Below, piece by piece: positions 45,632 through 55,106 of a stretch of DNA of 64,000 nucleotides. Where the stretch lies: contig JAFGIW010000226.1 in the NCBI GenBank assembly GCA_016929415.1, positions 1 to 64,000 on the forward strand. Direction: 5' to 3'. Source of the stretch: Chitinispirillaceae bacterium. GTDB taxonomy: Bacteria > Fibrobacterota > Chitinivibrionia > Chitinivibrionales > Chitinispirillaceae. Numbering within the stretch: the first letter of the stretch is position 1; each line of letters begins with the position of its first letter. The notes under the pieces were generated by a model. It was not told where the DNA came from, ran no database searches, and saw only the letters and a list, made by a program, of their open reading frames with translations. A program made the translations under genes and the position numbers.

Positions 45632-45931
45632 ATGCCGGAGCAGCAAAACGACGGAAATAACGAGCAGCCTGAGATAAGAGTTCATGTTTCACAGGATTTG
45701 GATTACTCTTTTCGCGACGTTGCGAACATCTTTGTCGGTGCGGGAGAAGTGGTTTTCGAGTTCGGCAATCACCATCGTTCGATGCCAGGCCACATCACCA
45801 TTGCCGACCGGATCGTCATGTCCATCGGGAATGCGTATGATTTCCAAATGAGACTCCAGAACGCGCTGCTTGAGGCGCAGAAACAGATCCAGCGGAACCT
45901 GCAGGAAAGGAAAGCCGGACGATCAAAATAA
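45632..45931 (+). CDS. DUF3467 family protein
   Basis: The 99-residue protein matches the DUF3467 pattern: a polar start, IRVHVSQDLDYSFRDVANIFVGAGEVVFEFGNHH, then ITIADRIVMSIGNAYDFQMRLQNALLEAQKQ, where the family usually has RIVMSPxxA and a helical end. The function of the family is not known. It follows the PAAR-like gene by 42 bp and GGAGG precedes the ATG by 8 bases. Its place at the end of a T6SS spike operon, where an effector is often found, is unusual, but at 99 residues it does not look like a toxin. Confidence 0.75.
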   Translation: MPEQQNDGNNEQPEIRVHVSQDLDYSFRDVANIFVGAGEVVFEFGNHHRSMPGHITIADRIVMSIGNAYDFQMRLQNALLEAQKQIQRNLQERKAGRSK

Positions 45932-46022
45932 CTAAGACGGTATTGAGAGCTCCATGCATTACATAATAACCGATCGATCTTTGGGGGGCAAACCCCTAAA
46001 AGAAGCGGTTTATTGATATTCT

Positions 46023-47195
46023 CTACAGTCGCGGCAGATGCAGTTTTACCGCCATCATGGTTATATCATCGGATTGTATCGCACCTCGGGTGTGTTCCTT
46101 TAAATCCTCTGTAATTTTCTGTTCCACTGTTTCGACCGTTGAGTCTCCCAGTTCCTTCAGCCGTTCAATCAAACGTTTATCGGTATATTGATTCTCGTGC
46201 ATATCCATTGCCTCATTGACCCCGTCGGTGTAGAGATAGATAATATCTGAATCATCGATTGTAACATCACCTGATGTATAGTTGATTTTCTCGAAAACAC
46301 CCAGCGCAGTTCCATTTGTTAACACCAACTGCTTAACCGTACCGTCCTTCTTAATAATGCAGGGAGAGGGGTGCCCTGCGTTGATATAGTTGATTTGACC
46401 GGTTGTAACGTCAAGTATCCCGTAGAAAACGGTTACAAACATTCCGTCGACACTTACCTGACAAAGCAGATTATTGGCGGCCGCGATACAATCTTCGGCG
46501 CGCGCGCCATTGAGTGCGATTGCCTTGATCATTGTTTTACTGACAGCCATAAAGAGTGATGCGGGAATACCCTTTCCCGACACGTCCGCCATTACCAGGC
46601 CAAGTCGGTTGTCATCGATAAAAAAGAAATCATAAAAATCTCCGCCGACATCCCTTGCCGCATTCATTGACGCATAAATATCAACGTCGTCTCTTCCGGG
46701 AAAGGGAGGAAAATCTTTCGGCAGAATGGACAGCTGAATATTTCTTGCAACGGTAATGTCCTGTTGAAGTGCGATCAGCCGATTCCGGTCTTCCGTTGCT
46801 TTTCTGATACGTTTTATTTGTTCGAGAGTTTTATCCACCGTAACTTCAAGGTCTGCAAAGTCAATTGGTTTCGTAATAAAATCGAATGCCCCTCGGTTCA
46901 TGGCGGTTCTGATGTTATCCATGTCTCCATAAGCTGATACGATTATCGTTTTCAGCATTTCATCGCCTCGCTCCATGGTTTTCTGCAGCAGGGTCAAACC
47001 GTCCATCTCCGGCATATTTATATCGGATAACAGCAATGAAATATCGGCGTTATTCTCAAGTAATTCCAACGCCTCTATGCCATTGCGGGCGAAGAGAAAT
47101 TCAAATTCGTTATTTCGTATTTTTCGACGGAAGTATTGCCTGATCAGGGATTCCAGATCAGGCTCATCATCCACTACCATGATTTTTTCCGGCAC
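46023..47195 (-). CDS. Response regulator with PP2C (RsbU/SpoIIE-type) phosphatase domain
   Basis: The 390-residue protein has a full receiver domain: DDEPD acidic pair near residue 8, phospho-acceptor Asp in LLSDINMPEMDG, VSAYG and the Lys of FITKPID. A short coiled coil follows, then a PP2C domain with VGGDFYDFF, VMADVSGKGIPASLFM and AIQSDDITMM as metal-site landmarks. Such proteins dephosphorylate STAS antagonists when activated by a sensor kinase. The gene lies 42 bp downstream of the reg_prop histidine kinase, its likely partner. The STAS/RsbW pair at 26.9-27.6 kb is a candidate target. Confidence 0.92.
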   Translation of the reverse strand: MPEKIMVVDDEPDLESLIRQYFRRKIRNNEFEFLFARNGIEALELLENNADISLLLSDINMPEMDGLTLLQKTMERGDEMLKTIIVSAYGDMDNIRTAMNRGAFDFITKPIDFADLEVTVDKTLEQIKRIRKATEDRNRLIALQQDITVARNIQLSILPKDFPPFPGRDDVDIYASMNAARDVGGDFYDFFFIDDNRLGLVMADVSGKGIPASLFMAVSKTMIKAIALNGARAEDCIAAANNLLCQVSVDGMFVTVFYGILDVTTGQINYINAGHPSPCIIKKDGTVKQLVLTNGTALGVFEKINYTSGDVTIDDSDIIYLYTDGVNEAMDMHENQYTDKRLIERLKELGDSTVETVEQKITEDLKEHTRGAIQSDDITMMAVKLHLPRL

Positions 47196-47237
47196 GTGGC
47201 ACTCCTTTGTTCAATACCCTTGCTTTCAATGTTGCCG

Positions 47238-50200
47238 TTATTTCGATTTTGAAAGATTACATGGAATCGATATTACAAATTGTGTAAATTCTCCTTCTTG
47301 GGAAGTAACTTCAATAGTACCCTTGTGAATATGCGTAACTATATCGTAACTCATCGATAAGCCCAGGCCGGTTCCCTTTCCTGTAGGTTTTGTGGTGAAA
47401 AAAGGATTGAAGATTTTATCTCGAATCGAATCCGGCATTCCCGATCCATTATCCTTAAAAAGGATTTTAATGGTATTGTCAACTTTACGAGTGGTGATAG
47501 TGAGTTCCGGGGAATAACTGCCGTCCGAATTCTTCCGTTTTTCATTGACGGCATAACAGGCATTGTTGACAATGTTTAGAACAACGCGTGAGAGATCCTG
47601 AGGAACGACCTGTATTCTTCCGACATCTTCGCCGTAGTCCTCGATAAATTTTACGTTAAATTCCTTATCTTGCGCACGCATGCCGTGGTACGACAGGTTG
47701 ACATACTCCTTTACCATGGCATTTATATCGGTATCGGCAAATTCACCGGGTCCGCCTCGCGAGTGTTGAAGCATTCCCTTGACGATACTCTCGGCACGCT
47801 TTCCGTGATCACTAATTTTGGCCATATTACCACTTAACATGTAGAGGGTATCCTTGATTTCCATATATCCTTCATTGGTAAGGATCGTTTTTTCTTTTTC
47901 AACATACTCAAGTAAATCTATAACCAGATCAATCGAGATTTTTGAAAAGTTAATAACAAAGTTCAAGGGGTTTTGAATCTCATGTGCAATTCCTGCGGTC
48001 AGTTGACCCAGAGATGCAAGTTTCTCCGACTGTACGAGCCGGGTTTGAGCTTCTTTGAGTTCCTTAAGCGTATTTTCCAGGTCTTCCATGATACGGCTTT
48101 TGATAAACGCCGAAATGATATGCTCTTTGAGACTTCGCAGCAGGCTGATTTCTTTTGTGACAAAAACCCCCTCAGCGCTGAGATTCTCCAACAGTATGAA
48201 GCCTTCTTCATGTGCATCCACTTTCACTGCCATAATGACTACTGATTTCGGATTTCTAAATTTGTCGTTGTCGGCATCTGCAGCGGCTTTGAAATGATTG
48301 TCGATATAAATATCTTCATACACTTCTTCCGCGTTGCTCAGAAAAATACGCCTGATCGCATCGATGGAAAATTCCAACCGGTTCAACGTCTGCATTTCTC
48401 TCCCGACACTGATCCTGAATCTGAAAACACTCGACTCTTTTTCAAGAACCAGGACTGAGGCGGCCTCGACGCCCTTAAGAATGATGATTTCATCAAGTAT
48501 CGAACGAAGGAGGCTGATAAATTGAATTTGAGAGTTTATTGATTTTAAAATTATGTTTATTTTTTCCAATTCATCATTTTTACTCTCTAACTCAAGAGAC
48601 TGCTGTACGAGTTCCTCCTTCTGAACGACCACTTCTCTTGTCCGCTGCTGAATAAGATTCTCAAGTATTACCTTTTCTTTGAGAAGCTTTCGCGAGCGCA
48701 GAATGACGATAAAGAATATAAAACCGATAAAAAGTAAAATATAGAATGTAATGACCCACCAGCGTTTGTACAGTGGCGCCGTTATGCTGAAAGAATACGA
48801 TGCAATAGAACTGGTATCGCCATACACGTTCCTTGCCTCAACCATAAAAAGGTACTTTTTATTGGGTAGATTATTGTATTCTTTTGTATGAATCGATGTC
48901 CAGTCGGACCACGTATTATCGAAGCCTTCAAGAAAGTACCGGAAGACATTACCCCCCTTCGACAGGGAGGTAATAGTGTATGAAAGGGCTGCAAATTCAA
49001 AATGAATTTCTTTTGCATCATAGGCAAAAACCGGTCTCATATACTCCGGTTGTTTAAGGATAGCAGTCAGTTCTTCACTGAAGAAGGCGCCGTCAAATAT
49101 GAGGGAGTCACTATTGGTGACCTTTCGTATAATAGTAGCATAATCCCGGTTATGAATAATATCCTGTGAAGGATCATATCTGATCAGACCTTCCGGACCG
49201 CCGAACCACATCGTGCCGTCACTGTCTGAAAAGGAATTGTTGATAACCCAATCTGATATTTGAAGAAATGGTTGTCTGTTTAGATAATATCCACCGGAAT
49301 CACGAATCTCAAATCGCGCCATATCGGTCTGGTTAAAAGTGAATGTGTAGATATTTCCCCTGTAATCTTCGGTCATTTTGAAGATTGATTCTTGATATTT
49401 CATATTGTTTGAACCGAAAAAAGACTTATCCTCGAAGCTGTCGGCATGAGCATTGAATGTAAACATTCCTTTGAATGTAGCTATGCACGGGGTGTTTGCA
49501 ACATGGTTCAATTTATTGCCGGTGTTCGAAGGGAGACCTTGATCGGTTCCGAATTCGGTAATCTGTTCGAAATTATCGGGTTGCATGCGTATGAGACTGT
49601 TATCCGAGGTGTTTATCCATAGTGCTCCGCTTGTATCCTCCGCAATATCCGTGATTTGGCGTGAGAAATCGGATAGTTTCTCTACGTTACAGTCGGGATC
49701 CGACGACAGTTTCATGAAGAATAAGCCGTCTGACTGACCTATATATGCAATATCGGACTTTAACCGTGAATGATATATACAATGGGTAAACTCACTTGTA
49801 ATCTTTTCGGCAAGCGTATCGTATATTCGAAAAAGGCCCTGACTTGTTGCCGCAAAAACAATGTTGCCGATGGTTGAAAGTGACCAGCATGTTGAGGAGA
49901 TGCCCTGAATCTTATCAAGGTTGCCTGATACAGTATTCAGACCGTACAGGCCTTTATAGGTTCCGATGTAGAGCCGGTTATCACAACGGGTGATGGCGGC
50001 AACACCGCCCTCTAAACCGCGGCGAACGTCGTAAAATGAGAACGGCGACGGTATTTCAATCTGAGCTATCCCGTTATTCAAGGCGGCCCACATGGTCGAT
50101 GCATCGTCAATGTACAGTTTCCGTACATAGTCGTCGAGCAGACCGTCTTTACTACCAAGAATAGTAAGCAGTGATCCCGTTTTCGAAAGAATGATTATTC

Positions 50201-51068
50201 CCCGCCGCATGGTTCCCAGAGCCAGGGAACCATCCTTGAGGAAAACCGCGGAGGTGATCGAACTGCTTTTCAACAAGGAATCGATACCTGTTTCCCGTTT
50301 CCGAATGCCGCACTCCTTTAGAGTAAAGAGGCCCTGGTTCGAAGCGACAATAACAATACAATCAGTTTGCTCCAGCATAGAGGCAACACGTACCGCGTCA
50401 TTGAACATATCACCGCCCGAAATGGTAACAGGTACAAAGGCATTTTTCCCGGACAGCGACATGTAGTGTAATCCCGTCTTTTCCTGTTGAACGTACAGCG
50501 TGTCGGAAACAAAAAAGGAAGCCAAAACGGGATTATCCAATAAAACAACATACATGGAGTCCTGATACCACCGGTATATCCGTTCGCTTGTTATAAATAA
50601 GGTCCCATGGCTGGTGCAGAATATATTCTGTGGTTCAATAGAGGAGTGTTGTACGGCACCTATTCGTTCCATAAGACTGACAAAACGGAGTCCGCCGTTC
50701 TGCTCCACTTTCAGATACCCGATGTCGTCATTCCCGCCAACCCATATCCGTCCGTTTTCAGAGAGAGCAAGTGATGAGACTTTTTGGTACTGTTGCATTG
50801 GAATGTTTTTCCAGGAAGAACCATCGTATTCCAAAACTCCTGCAAAATTAGCGAAATAGATAACTCCTCGCCGGTCCTGTTGGATATCGAAATTCTGTCC
50901 GTGTGCTCTGTAATCTTTCGGGCCGTAGTAGCGTATTAAGGGAATACCTGTCTCCGCTGAAATTATTGCCGTTGGTATAAGCGTTAAAAGTATGGATATA
51001 CATAACCTGATGGATTGCCGAGAACGTACCGTCGATGACCGGCATGGTGAATTTAGTTTTCTATACAT
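47238..51068 (-). CDS. Hybrid-propeller sensor histidine kinase (reg_prop, Y_Y_Y, GAF, HisKA, HATPase)
   Basis: From ATG 51068 (AGGA about 8 bases upstream) the product has 1276 residues. An N-terminal export signal precedes a periplasmic beta-propeller built of two-component regulator propeller repeats ([28 protein letters not shown]). A Y_Y_Y domain ([31 protein letters not shown]), a TM helix near residue 775 and a GAF-like domain come next. The kinase core follows: H-box [15 protein letters not shown] near 1030, [10 protein letters not shown], and DNGSGM...[14 protein letters not shown]. No receiver or DNA-binding domain is fused, unlike classical HTCS proteins. The start overlaps the upstream transporter gene by 8 bp. 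Confidence 0.9.
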   Translation of the reverse strand: MYRKLNSPCRSSTVRSRQSIRLCISILLTLIPTAIISAETGIPLIRYYGPKDYRAHGQNFDIQQDRRGVIYFANFAGVLEYDGSSWKNIPMQQYQKVSSLALSENGRIWVGGNDDIGYLKVEQNGGLRFVSLMERIGAVQHSSIEPQNIFCTSHGTLFITSERIYRWYQDSMYVVLLDNPVLASFFVSDTLYVQQEKTGLHYMSLSGKNAFVPVTISGGDMFNDAVRVASMLEQTDCIVIVASNQGLFTLKECGIRKRETGIDSLLKSSSITSAVFLKDGSLALGTMRRGIIILSKTGSLLTILGSKDGLLDDYVRKLYIDDASTMWAALNNGIAQIEIPSPFSFYDVRRGLEGGVAAITRCDNRLYIGTYKGLYGLNTVSGNLDKIQGISSTCWSLSTIGNIVFAATSQGLFRIYDTLAEKITSEFTHCIYHSRLKSDIAYIGQSDGLFFMKLSSDPDCNVEKLSDFSRQITDIAEDTSGALWINTSDNSLIRMQPDNFEQITEFGTDQGLPSNTGNKLNHVANTPCIATFKGMFTFNAHADSFEDKSFFGSNNMKYQESIFKMTEDYRGNIYTFTFNQTDMARFEIRDSGGYYLNRQPFLQISDWVINNSFSDSDGTMWFGGPEGLIRYDPSQDIIHNRDYATIIRKVTNSDSLIFDGAFFSEELTAILKQPEYMRPVFAYDAKEIHFEFAALSYTITSLSKGGNVFRYFLEGFDNTWSDWTSIHTKEYNNLPNKKYLFMVEARNVYGDTSSIASYSFSITAPLYKRWWVITFYILLFIGFIFFIVILRSRKLLKEKVILENLIQQRTREVVVQKEELVQQSLELESKNDELEKINIILKSINSQIQFISLLRSILDEIIILKGVEAASVLVLEKESSVFRFRISVGREMQTLNRLEFSIDAIRRIFLSNAEEVYEDIYIDNHFKAAADADNDKFRNPKSVVIMAVKVDAHEEGFILLENLSAEGVFVTKEISLLRSLKEHIISAFIKSRIMEDLENTLKELKEAQTRLVQSEKLASLGQLTAGIAHEIQNPLNFVINFSKISIDLVIDLLEYVEKEKTILTNEGYMEIKDTLYMLSGNMAKISDHGKRAESIVKGMLQHSRGGPGEFADTDINAMVKEYVNLSYHGMRAQDKEFNVKFIEDYGEDVGRIQVVPQDLSRVVLNIVNNACYAVNEKRKNSDGSYSPELTITTRKVDNTIKILFKDNGSGMPDSIRDKIFNPFFTTKPTGKGTGLGLSMSYDIVTHIHKGTIEVTSQEGEFTQFVISIPCNLSKSK

Positions 51069-54000
51069 TGGGAAGTCCTGACTGTAATTGAATGGCTGCA
51101 CGTTTGTGCGCCATGTCGGTCACCATATCGACGAATTGCTCGATGTTATCGGATATCTGTTCGAACAAAAGAGCCATATTTAATTTAAAAAGGATTGTAT
51201 TGTCGGATATTCTGTACCGGATTTCCCTGAGTGAACAACACAATTGAGAAAATTCCCCGATTATATTTCCTGAACCCAAGCGTATATATTGTTGGTCATT
51301 GGAGAGGAAATCAATTGATCCTTTACCGACAACGACAATCGATTTTTCATCGAGAATCGTAAGGGGAATGGCATCGCCGGGATGCATAACGTATTCTTCC
51401 GCCGATGTCGCCACTGGGATTAATATATTTTCACGGATGGCATTGAAAAGAGGCATTTTTTTAAGTAGGCGCACCCGATCGGGTATAAACGTATGTTTGC
51501 CTTTAACGGCCGCTGAAATGTACTTGTTGATATGTTTCGATCGCTCTTTGTCGTTGCTGATAAGTGTACTCGTCAAAGTTGAAAATGCGATCGGATCGGT
51601 TTTATACAGTGCATCGAGTGCACACGCGGCGATAAAGAAATTCGGATGGACGATATTGGCTGCCAGAATCCGCACGATCTCTTTACTGTTTTGTGTGTAA
51701 TGATGCATTATTTCCAGTGCACATGCCTTGGTCCATACATTTACAGTAAATAAATCGCTGTTTATAATGTCAACAAGCCTTTGTTCGACCGACGACTTGT
51801 GCTGTGGAAAAATATCGGCGAATCGAGCGATATATTCTTCCCACGTAAGCTCGTCAAACAATGGCATGATCTTCTTTTTAATATCATCGGAAACCATCGT
51901 GTCGATAATTTCAAGAGCGTAAATCCGAGCCTCCCGCCCTCCCTGCTCGATATTTTTATGAATCAGCGCAATGGTCGAAGCGTCATAGAGCATCGACAGT
52001 AATATAAATATATTTCTTTTTTTCTCCCGATACTCGACATGGAGCGCTTCCTGCAGTGCAACGGTATTTTTATCCTCGGCGATGTCCAGAAGTATTGCCG
52101 TAATCCATACCGTTTTCTCAATCTCCTCTTCAAGCGTCTGTTTAACAAGAGGGATTTCATCAAATTCAGCTTTGAGGTTGAAACCGCTCATGGCAAAAAG
52201 AGCCTGGAATCGAATATCGCGGTCGGGGAAGGTTGCTATTTTTCGAAGACGTATGATGCTCTGTTTGCCTCCGATCTCTTTAAACAATGTAATAATGACT
52301 TTACAAACATCTCTATCGTTCGATACTCTTGAGAGAAAAGCATCCAGTTGATTAACTATCGGCTTGCCGATTGCTTTGATTGCTGATGCCGCATGGCCCC
52401 GATATAATGAATGACTGAGATTTTCCACTATCGCCCCCCATAATTCCTTTCGCCGCAGTTTCCCTGCGGAAACAAGAGCAGCCTGTCTTACAGCAGGGCA
52501 TTCGTCGGCACAAAGCGGGAGTAATAATTTAAAGGTATTGTAGCGCTTTGAATAACCGCTCAAACGTGCGGCACGCAGTCTATCGGATTCCTTGGTTGAA
52601 TTACCGATAGTACTCAGTTCCTCGAAAGTCATTTTTTCCGCATCGAAAAGAACGCCTCGAGCCTCATGCAATTCATTATGCATATGAATAAAGGCGGGAT
52701 TCGCCAGCAACTCATCGATTGTCGGCAGTAACGACAGACATTTTCTTTTTGTCGCTTCAAAAAGAGCCACTTTTGACATAGATGAGTTTGCGCGGAGGAG
52801 GTCTCCGAGCATCGTATCGACACGCAAAGGATCTATCATATCCATACTATTAAGCATTACGGAAAAACATTCGATGTCAACAGTCTCAGCCGTTGCCATA
52901 GCATGCAATCGATCTGAAAGGTGCTGTCTGGCCTTGACCGCATTTTCCGGTTTTTTATTCGACGCGAGGATATTCTTTAGAAATTTCCGGTAGTGACGGT
53001 ACATCAACAACGCTACCCCTATCCATACAAGAATAACTAGAAAGAAAAAGTAATGAAAATGTACAGTGGTCAATCCCCAAAATGAAAAAAACCCGATAAG
53101 GACCAGACCCCCGAGCACATTACCCATGGCCTTTGGTATTCCCTCGATGCGGCTTTGAATAAATGACCGTTCTTCAGCTGCGATCGGCTGGTACAGAATT
53201 TGGAAGTATGGGTCGTTTATCGAATTTCTACCTACCTTTTCTATCAGTTTGCTCAGAGAAATAAAGGTGAAAAAAAGCCAGGCCGTTCCCAGAAATGTCC
53301 CGGTGAGAGTCACCAATAAAACAACAAGCGCCAGAAGGACCGGGAGCGTGAGCAAGCCGGCAATAATACCATACTTGTCAATGAGCCTGCCGGCGATGAA
53401 AGTCTTTACCACAAATTCCGCGACTGAAATAATGCCATAAAAAATACCGAAAAACCCGGCTACGACTTCAGGCTTTTCAAACGCTATGTTGATTTGTGTT
53501 AGAAAATTATAATCGACGAAGCAGATTCCCAACATAGGAAGAATTGCGAGCGTGAAAATAAGAAAGTAGTATTTATTCCGAAAAAATAGTGTTATTCCCT
53601 TACCTTTCAACTCATTAATTAAGGAAGCGTTTTGCATGCTGAGGCTCTTGCGATACATTCCGGTTATAACAATCATCATGAAAACACAGATGCAGAGTGC
53701 CAGCAGTACTATATTTAAAAGGTCTTTGAGCTGCATAAAATGCAGCAGGTAGGGAATGGAGAAAAAACCTATCATATTCGAAAGGACTTCTCCGGAGCTG
53801 ATCAGCCCGAACAGTCTTTTTCCCTGACGAAGGTTGAATATTTTTCCTGCCAGTCCCCAGAATCCGACACCGGTAAAGAAGAGGAATACGCTGATCCAGG
53901 TCATCATAAGAAACGGCACCCATTTACTTACAGTGATCAGGTACCCTACGGTCAATGCCAGTGTGGAAAGTAAAACAAAAGATATGCCGAAGATCAGCAG

Positions 54001-54255
54001 TGTAGGAAAAGGAAACGACTTTTCGAGTCTCGCATAGACAAGCCACAGCAGATAGCTTATCGTTCCGCTTGCCATATACATATACGGAAGTGCGGACTCA
54101 TCGAAACGTTCCAGAAACAGTGTCGTCGATACGGTTACAAAGAAGGCAACAGCCAAGCCCATAAAAAATGAATAGGTCATCAGAAAGGCGATGCTGGTGC
54201 CTTCACCTTTCTTGATATTGAATACCCGCAGAAATGTTTTACCTGAAGATTTCAC
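51061..54255 (-). CDS. NTT/MFS-type transporter fused to HEAT repeats and a cNMP-binding-like domain
   Basis: The 1064-residue protein has about 12 TM helices in its first 425 residues, resembling the ATP/ADP translocase (NTT) superfamily (GVGFWGLAGKIFNLRQGKRLFGLISSGEVLSNMIGFF; PYFQILYQPIAAEERSFIQSRIEG). A helical HEAT-like region follows to about residue 880 (PAVRQAALVSAGKLRRKELWGAIVENL). The end resembles a cyclic-nucleotide-binding fold (VMHPGDAIPLTILDEKSIVVVGKGSIDFL, LGSGNIIGEFSQLCCS). GTG start at 54255, 7 bp after the GNAT gene; no in-frame ATG nearby keeps the N-terminus. The substrate is unknown. NTT-HEAT fusions are known in free-living bacteria; the added cNMP domain suggests ligand control. 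Confidence 0.82.
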   Translation of the reverse strand: MKSSGKTFLRVFNIKKGEGTSIAFLMTYSFFMGLAVAFFVTVSTTLFLERFDESALPYMYMASGTISYLLWLVYARLEKSFPFPTLLIFGISFVLLSTLALTVGYLITVSKWVPFLMMTWISVFLFFTGVGFWGLAGKIFNLRQGKRLFGLISSGEVLSNMIGFFSIPYLLHFMQLKDLLNIVLLALCICVFMMIVITGMYRKSLSMQNASLINELKGKGITLFFRNKYYFLIFTLAILPMLGICFVDYNFLTQINIAFEKPEVVAGFFGIFYGIISVAEFVVKTFIAGRLIDKYGIIAGLLTLPVLLALVVLLVTLTGTFLGTAWLFFTFISLSKLIEKVGRNSINDPYFQILYQPIAAEERSFIQSRIEGIPKAMGNVLGGLVLIGFFSFWGLTTVHFHYFFFLVILVWIGVALLMYRHYRKFLKNILASNKKPENAVKARQHLSDRLHAMATAETVDIECFSVMLNSMDMIDPLRVDTMLGDLLRANSSMSKVALFEATKRKCLSLLPTIDELLANPAFIHMHNELHEARGVLFDAEKMTFEELSTIGNSTKESDRLRAARLSGYSKRYNTFKLLLPLCADECPAVRQAALVSAGKLRRKELWGAIVENLSHSLYRGHAASAIKAIGKPIVNQLDAFLSRVSNDRDVCKVIITLFKEIGGKQSIIRLRKIATFPDRDIRFQALFAMSGFNLKAEFDEIPLVKQTLEEEIEKTVWITAILLDIAEDKNTVALQEALHVEYREKKRNIFILLSMLYDASTIALIHKNIEQGGREARIYALEIIDTMVSDDIKKKIMPLFDELTWEEYIARFADIFPQHKSSVEQRLVDIINSDLFTVNVWTKACALEIMHHYTQNSKEIVRILAANIVHPNFFIAACALDALYKTDPIAFSTLTSTLISNDKERSKHINKYISAAVKGKHTFIPDRVRLLKKMPLFNAIRENILIPVATSAEEYVMHPGDAIPLTILDEKSIVVVGKGSIDFLSNDQQYIRLGSGNIIGEFSQLCCSLREIRYRISDNTILFKLNMALLFEQISDNIEQFVDMVTDMAHKRAAIQLQSGLPNV

Positions 54256-54262
54256 AGAGTCA

Positions 54263-55084
54263 TCATTCCTGTCGTGTTCGGGGAAAGGCGACGAACTTGT
54301 TTGCAGTACCGGATGCTTCCTGCTTGATTAAAGCAGCTATTACAAAATCTCCGCATTGGTATAGCCGTGTGATTCCCGAGGTATCGTAGGGATCTATGAT
54401 TTTATAATCAACGCCGTCGATATGAAAAGCAAGGTAGGCTTCCAATTTCTCGCGTGCGATGGCAGTTAGTGTCAGATCCCGTTTTGAAAGCGGCAATAAT
54501 GCTGAAAACACCGTTCCCATTCCGGGAGCATCAGGATAATACGAGTCAAATATCCAGCCGGCTTTATTGAGCATGATGCAGATCTGAGGGAAATTATCAA
54601 AATCAACGACAGCCTTCTTTACCTTTGATCCGTGTTCCATGGCGATCAGACAGGAATATTCCATAATCGATTTTCCCAGATTCACGCCGACATAGTTTTT
54701 GTCAATACCAAGACGTATAAGAAACGATACTTTGTCCGGCGTGTCGTACGGAATTTCAAAAACGCATCCCACGATGGACGGCTCGTTATTTTCCAGCAGC
54801 AATCCATGACCGAATTGTATGAAGCGGAATAAATCATACGGGCTGACTTCGCTGGCCTCCTCGGGTTTGAAACAGGTCTGAATAAAAGTTTCAAGCGGAA
54901 GAATGTCTGCGAAGGTTGCCAGTCTGATTGATAGCCCCCGCACTGAAAGCTCCTTTTCGATTTCGTCTTTAAACCGCCTGATAAATTTCTTTTCAGGGAG
55001 TTTGAGTTTCCGTAACGCTTCCGGGGTCGGATCTTTACAGATCTCCCGAGGTTTATATATCTTTATCGCCGGTCGGGTGCACAT
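54263..55084 (-). CDS. GNAT-like acyltransferase domain protein
   Basis: From ATG 55084 the product has 273 residues. GGAAG lies about 12 bases upstream and 22 bp separate it from the TonB-receptor stop. A longer ORF extends into that gene, but its extra residues are just the receptor read in another frame. The middle resembles a GNAT fold: LSIRLATFADILPLETFIQTCF, IVGCVFEIPY, and RLGIDKNYVGVNLGKSIMEYSCLIAMEHG, where the acetyl-CoA loop would lie (the RxxGxG pattern is weak). The first 50 residues (KIYKPREICKDPTPEALRKLKLPEKKFIRRFKDEIEKELS) and the last 80 are unassigned. Catalytic activity is not certain. Confidence 0.6.
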   Translation of the reverse strand: MCTRPAIKIYKPREICKDPTPEALRKLKLPEKKFIRRFKDEIEKELSVRGLSIRLATFADILPLETFIQTCFKPEEASEVSPYDLFRFIQFGHGLLLENNEPSIVGCVFEIPYDTPDKVSFLIRLGIDKNYVGVNLGKSIMEYSCLIAMEHGSKVKKAVVDFDNFPQICIMLNKAGWIFDSYYPDAPGMGTVFSALLPLSKRDLTLTAIAREKLEAYLAFHIDGVDYKIIDPYDTSGITRLYQCGDFVIAALIKQEASGTANKFVAFPRTRQE

Positions 55085-55106
55085 TCGATGTATCGCTTCC
55101 GATTCT

